A stretch of 64,000 nt of DNA from an uncultured Verrucomicrobia subdivision 3 bacterium. GTDB lineage: Bacteria; Verrucomicrobiota; Verrucomicrobiia; Limisphaerales; DASXHY01. Positions within the stretch are counted from its first letter, which is position 1. Every line of letters starts with the position of its first letter. The position numbers and the translations under genes were made by a program. Below the pieces are notes generated by a model. The model was given only the letters and a program-made list of their open reading frames with translations, made no database searches and was not told the origin of the DNA. Below are positions 63,501-64,000 of this stretch, one piece after another. The DNA is taken from assembly GCA_937890005.1 (NCBI GenBank), contig CALBZA010000015.1:39211-103210 (forward strand). Reading direction: 5' to 3'.

Positions 63501-63884
63501 CCAGCTGCTGTCGTTGAAATCCGTTTTCCAGAAATCGGGAACACGGGCCAGGAGATTGGAGCCGTAATGATATTTCCAGCTGCCGTTCAAGGAGCGGTAG
63601 AACGAGGACTTGATCCTCTCGGAATTCACCGTGGGGCCGACAGAAAGCGCGGTAGGCACGTCGGGGCAGATGATGAAGTTGGCGTGCGGGCGTTCGTTGT
63701 TGATGCCGGTCAGCTCCGGCTTCTCCCAATCCTCGGGCGCTTCAGGGCTGGCGGAGCACAAAACCGTGCCGGTGACTGCGGCAACGACTGCCAGCGAAAA
63801 GCGTTTCAGTCCATTGCTTGTAAGTGAAAACCGTCGCGCTGATGGAGGATTGGCGACGGACCTAGGATTGAGGGCGTTCATCAT
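60600..63884 (-). CDS. Secreted LacZ-type beta-galactosidase (GH2)
   Basis: Large family 2 enzyme of ~1094 residues: a long, basic and hydrophobic leader (FSLAVVAAVTGTVLCSAS) suggesting export, jelly roll (NGSWKYHYGSNLLARVPDFW), two Ig-like domains, the catalytic barrel and a C-terminal LacZ-type beta-sandwich (FWRALTDNDRGRG and GPGPQETYIDRKDAKVGVY). The acid/base is Glu512 in WSLGNEAGDG; the nucleophile Glu575 in IMCEYQHAMGNSTG. The start was placed after the tRNA-Thr gene, at the first of two ATG codons (MMNALNPRS); the open frame further upstream would overlap the tRNA. It forms a probable operon with the sodium symporter downstream. Confidence 0.93.
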   Translation of the reverse strand: MMNALNPRSVANPPSARRFSLTSNGLKRFSLAVVAAVTGTVLCSASPEAPEDWEKPELTGINNERPHANFIICPDVPTALSVGPTVNSERIKSSFYRSLNGSWKYHYGSNLLARVPDFWKTDFNDSSWTSITVPSNVEIQGFGIPIYVNAGYPWQQRVKNPPFVPHDDPNNTVNSYRRTFDLPKDWEGRKVFLTFDGVNSFFYVWINGEKVGMGKDSRTAVEFDVTRYLKPGKNLIAVENFRWCDGSFLEDQDFWRLSGIFRDVYIWSTPQVHIRDIEVKTAFDAQYRDATLNGRIHLVNYGQQNTTVTIKADLLDPNGNAVISRSFEQPLAAGEERVIDGDVPVQNPLKWSAETPHLYKVLVTVSDSAGKVLEVLPVNVGFRQVEIRDGNLLVNGKRVLIKGVNRHEIDPDLGQAITVEGMIRDIFLMKKFNVNTVRCSHYPNQPSWYDLCDRYGLYVIDEANIESHGMGYGDRTLAKREDYAAAHMDRTVRMVERNKNHPSIIIWSLGNEAGDGPNFVATSKWIKQRDSSRPVHYEQAGQRAHTDIVCPMYPRPEGLARYAAEKRDRPYIMCEYQHAMGNSTGDMWSYWKQIYEKPYLQGGSIWDWVDQALRQPVNRETRNKFVPVKPGEKTFWAYGGDFGPRNTPSDDNFCNNGLISPDRVPHPGAWEVKHVYQYIHTKAVDLTNRTVEVKNWYDFTNLKDIAVGTWKLKANGKEIQSGKLPELDVAPGDVQRVTIPLKKFKPEAGVEYHVELSFALKNDLPWAKAGHEIAWDEFQLPDNKPADAFKPGRISGLKINKTENAVTISGKGFELVIDGQEGLKSWTANGTELVRSPLHPHFWRALTDNDRGRGRPSDSQNVWRRAHNGVETQSFKVEKMKDHIAVVSELRLPRVNDATWTTTYKVFASGDVLVAASFKPGQSNLIRMPRLGMQMTLPVGLDRISWFGPGPQETYIDRKDAKVGVYSGSVEEQFCADYSEPGETGNKVEVRWVSLTNAKGAGLLAIGQPHLSVNALHYGTEDLNAGKHPHALPRRDYVTLNLDLKQQGLGGDDSWGAWPHREFQIPVQEYSYSFRLRPLRAGEDPDAIARKALK

Positions 63885-63925
63885 ACCAGTAAAAACGGGG
63901 TGTAAACGGTGACAGCCGGAAGGAG

Positions 63926-64000
<75 letters not shown>

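Overview
The window is a moderately GC-rich chromosomal segment from what looks like a member of Verrucomicrobia, most likely the Pedosphaera/Limisphaerales group. This is inferred from gene content, not from an rRNA marker. The pointers are a zinc-ribbon Ser/Thr kinase (cysteine pairs CPQC and CPSC) paired with an ECF sigma factor, LL-diaminopimelate aminotransferase, the futalosine menaquinone route (MqnE), a GH57 branching enzyme linked to a DUF4912 protein, several secreted repeat proteins, and many short dispersed repeats. Most genes are ordinary chromosomal genes. No prophage, integrase, transposase, CRISPR array or rRNA operon was seen.

Layout. 1-8 kb: signalling genes (a truncated sigma-54 activator, a receiver-histidine kinase hybrid, a receiver-HDOD protein, a lone receiver), a pair of overlapping thymidylate-kinase-like genes, dapL and an Rrf2 regulator. 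8-13 kb: a YyaL/DUF255 protein facing an overlapping operon CPBP protease-thiL-tsaE-tsaB. 13-17 kb: GH57 branching enzyme, a small membrane protein and a DUF4912 protein with a histone-H1-like tail. 17-28 kb: rimO, pgsA, pgpA, a RodZ-like protein, ftsH with a short coupled upstream gene, a DUF1328 protein, a four-helix-bundle (S23-like) gene, ftsK and mqnE. 28-33 kb: ECF sigma factor and a 1219-residue kinase. 33-44 kb: a dicarboxylate symporter, a DUF1080 protein, a ketosynthase/acyltransferase pair, DUF2721, a BaiN-type flavoprotein, a large sensor kinase and an MFS transporter. 44-49 kb: tRNA-Gly, hemL, nadE, a DUF192 lipoprotein and tRNA-Arg. 49-56 kb: a secreted GH2 enzyme, an RCC1-repeat protein, a globin and two secreted repeat or beta-helix proteins. 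56-64 kb: hisI, trpE, a sodium:sugar symporter with a LacZ-type beta-galactosidase, and tRNA-Thr.

The most unusual signal is a layer of short-period tandem repeats. Clear seven-base-period tracts occur at eight sites, and eight-base-period tracts at three. Their base sequences differ from site to site, but the period is fixed. Some are inserted in frame inside conserved genes: rimO (three tracts), mqnE, and the N-lobe of the Ser/Thr kinase. One four-helix-bundle gene is tightly bracketed by heptamer tracts, with a near-perfect 28-bp inverted repeat built from heptamers on its upstream side, so it looks like a small mobile cassette. Separate palindromic elements also occur: paired CACGGATG-type arms, a REPIN-like doublet, and ACATGT-core palindromes. 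Whether one mechanism makes all of these is open.
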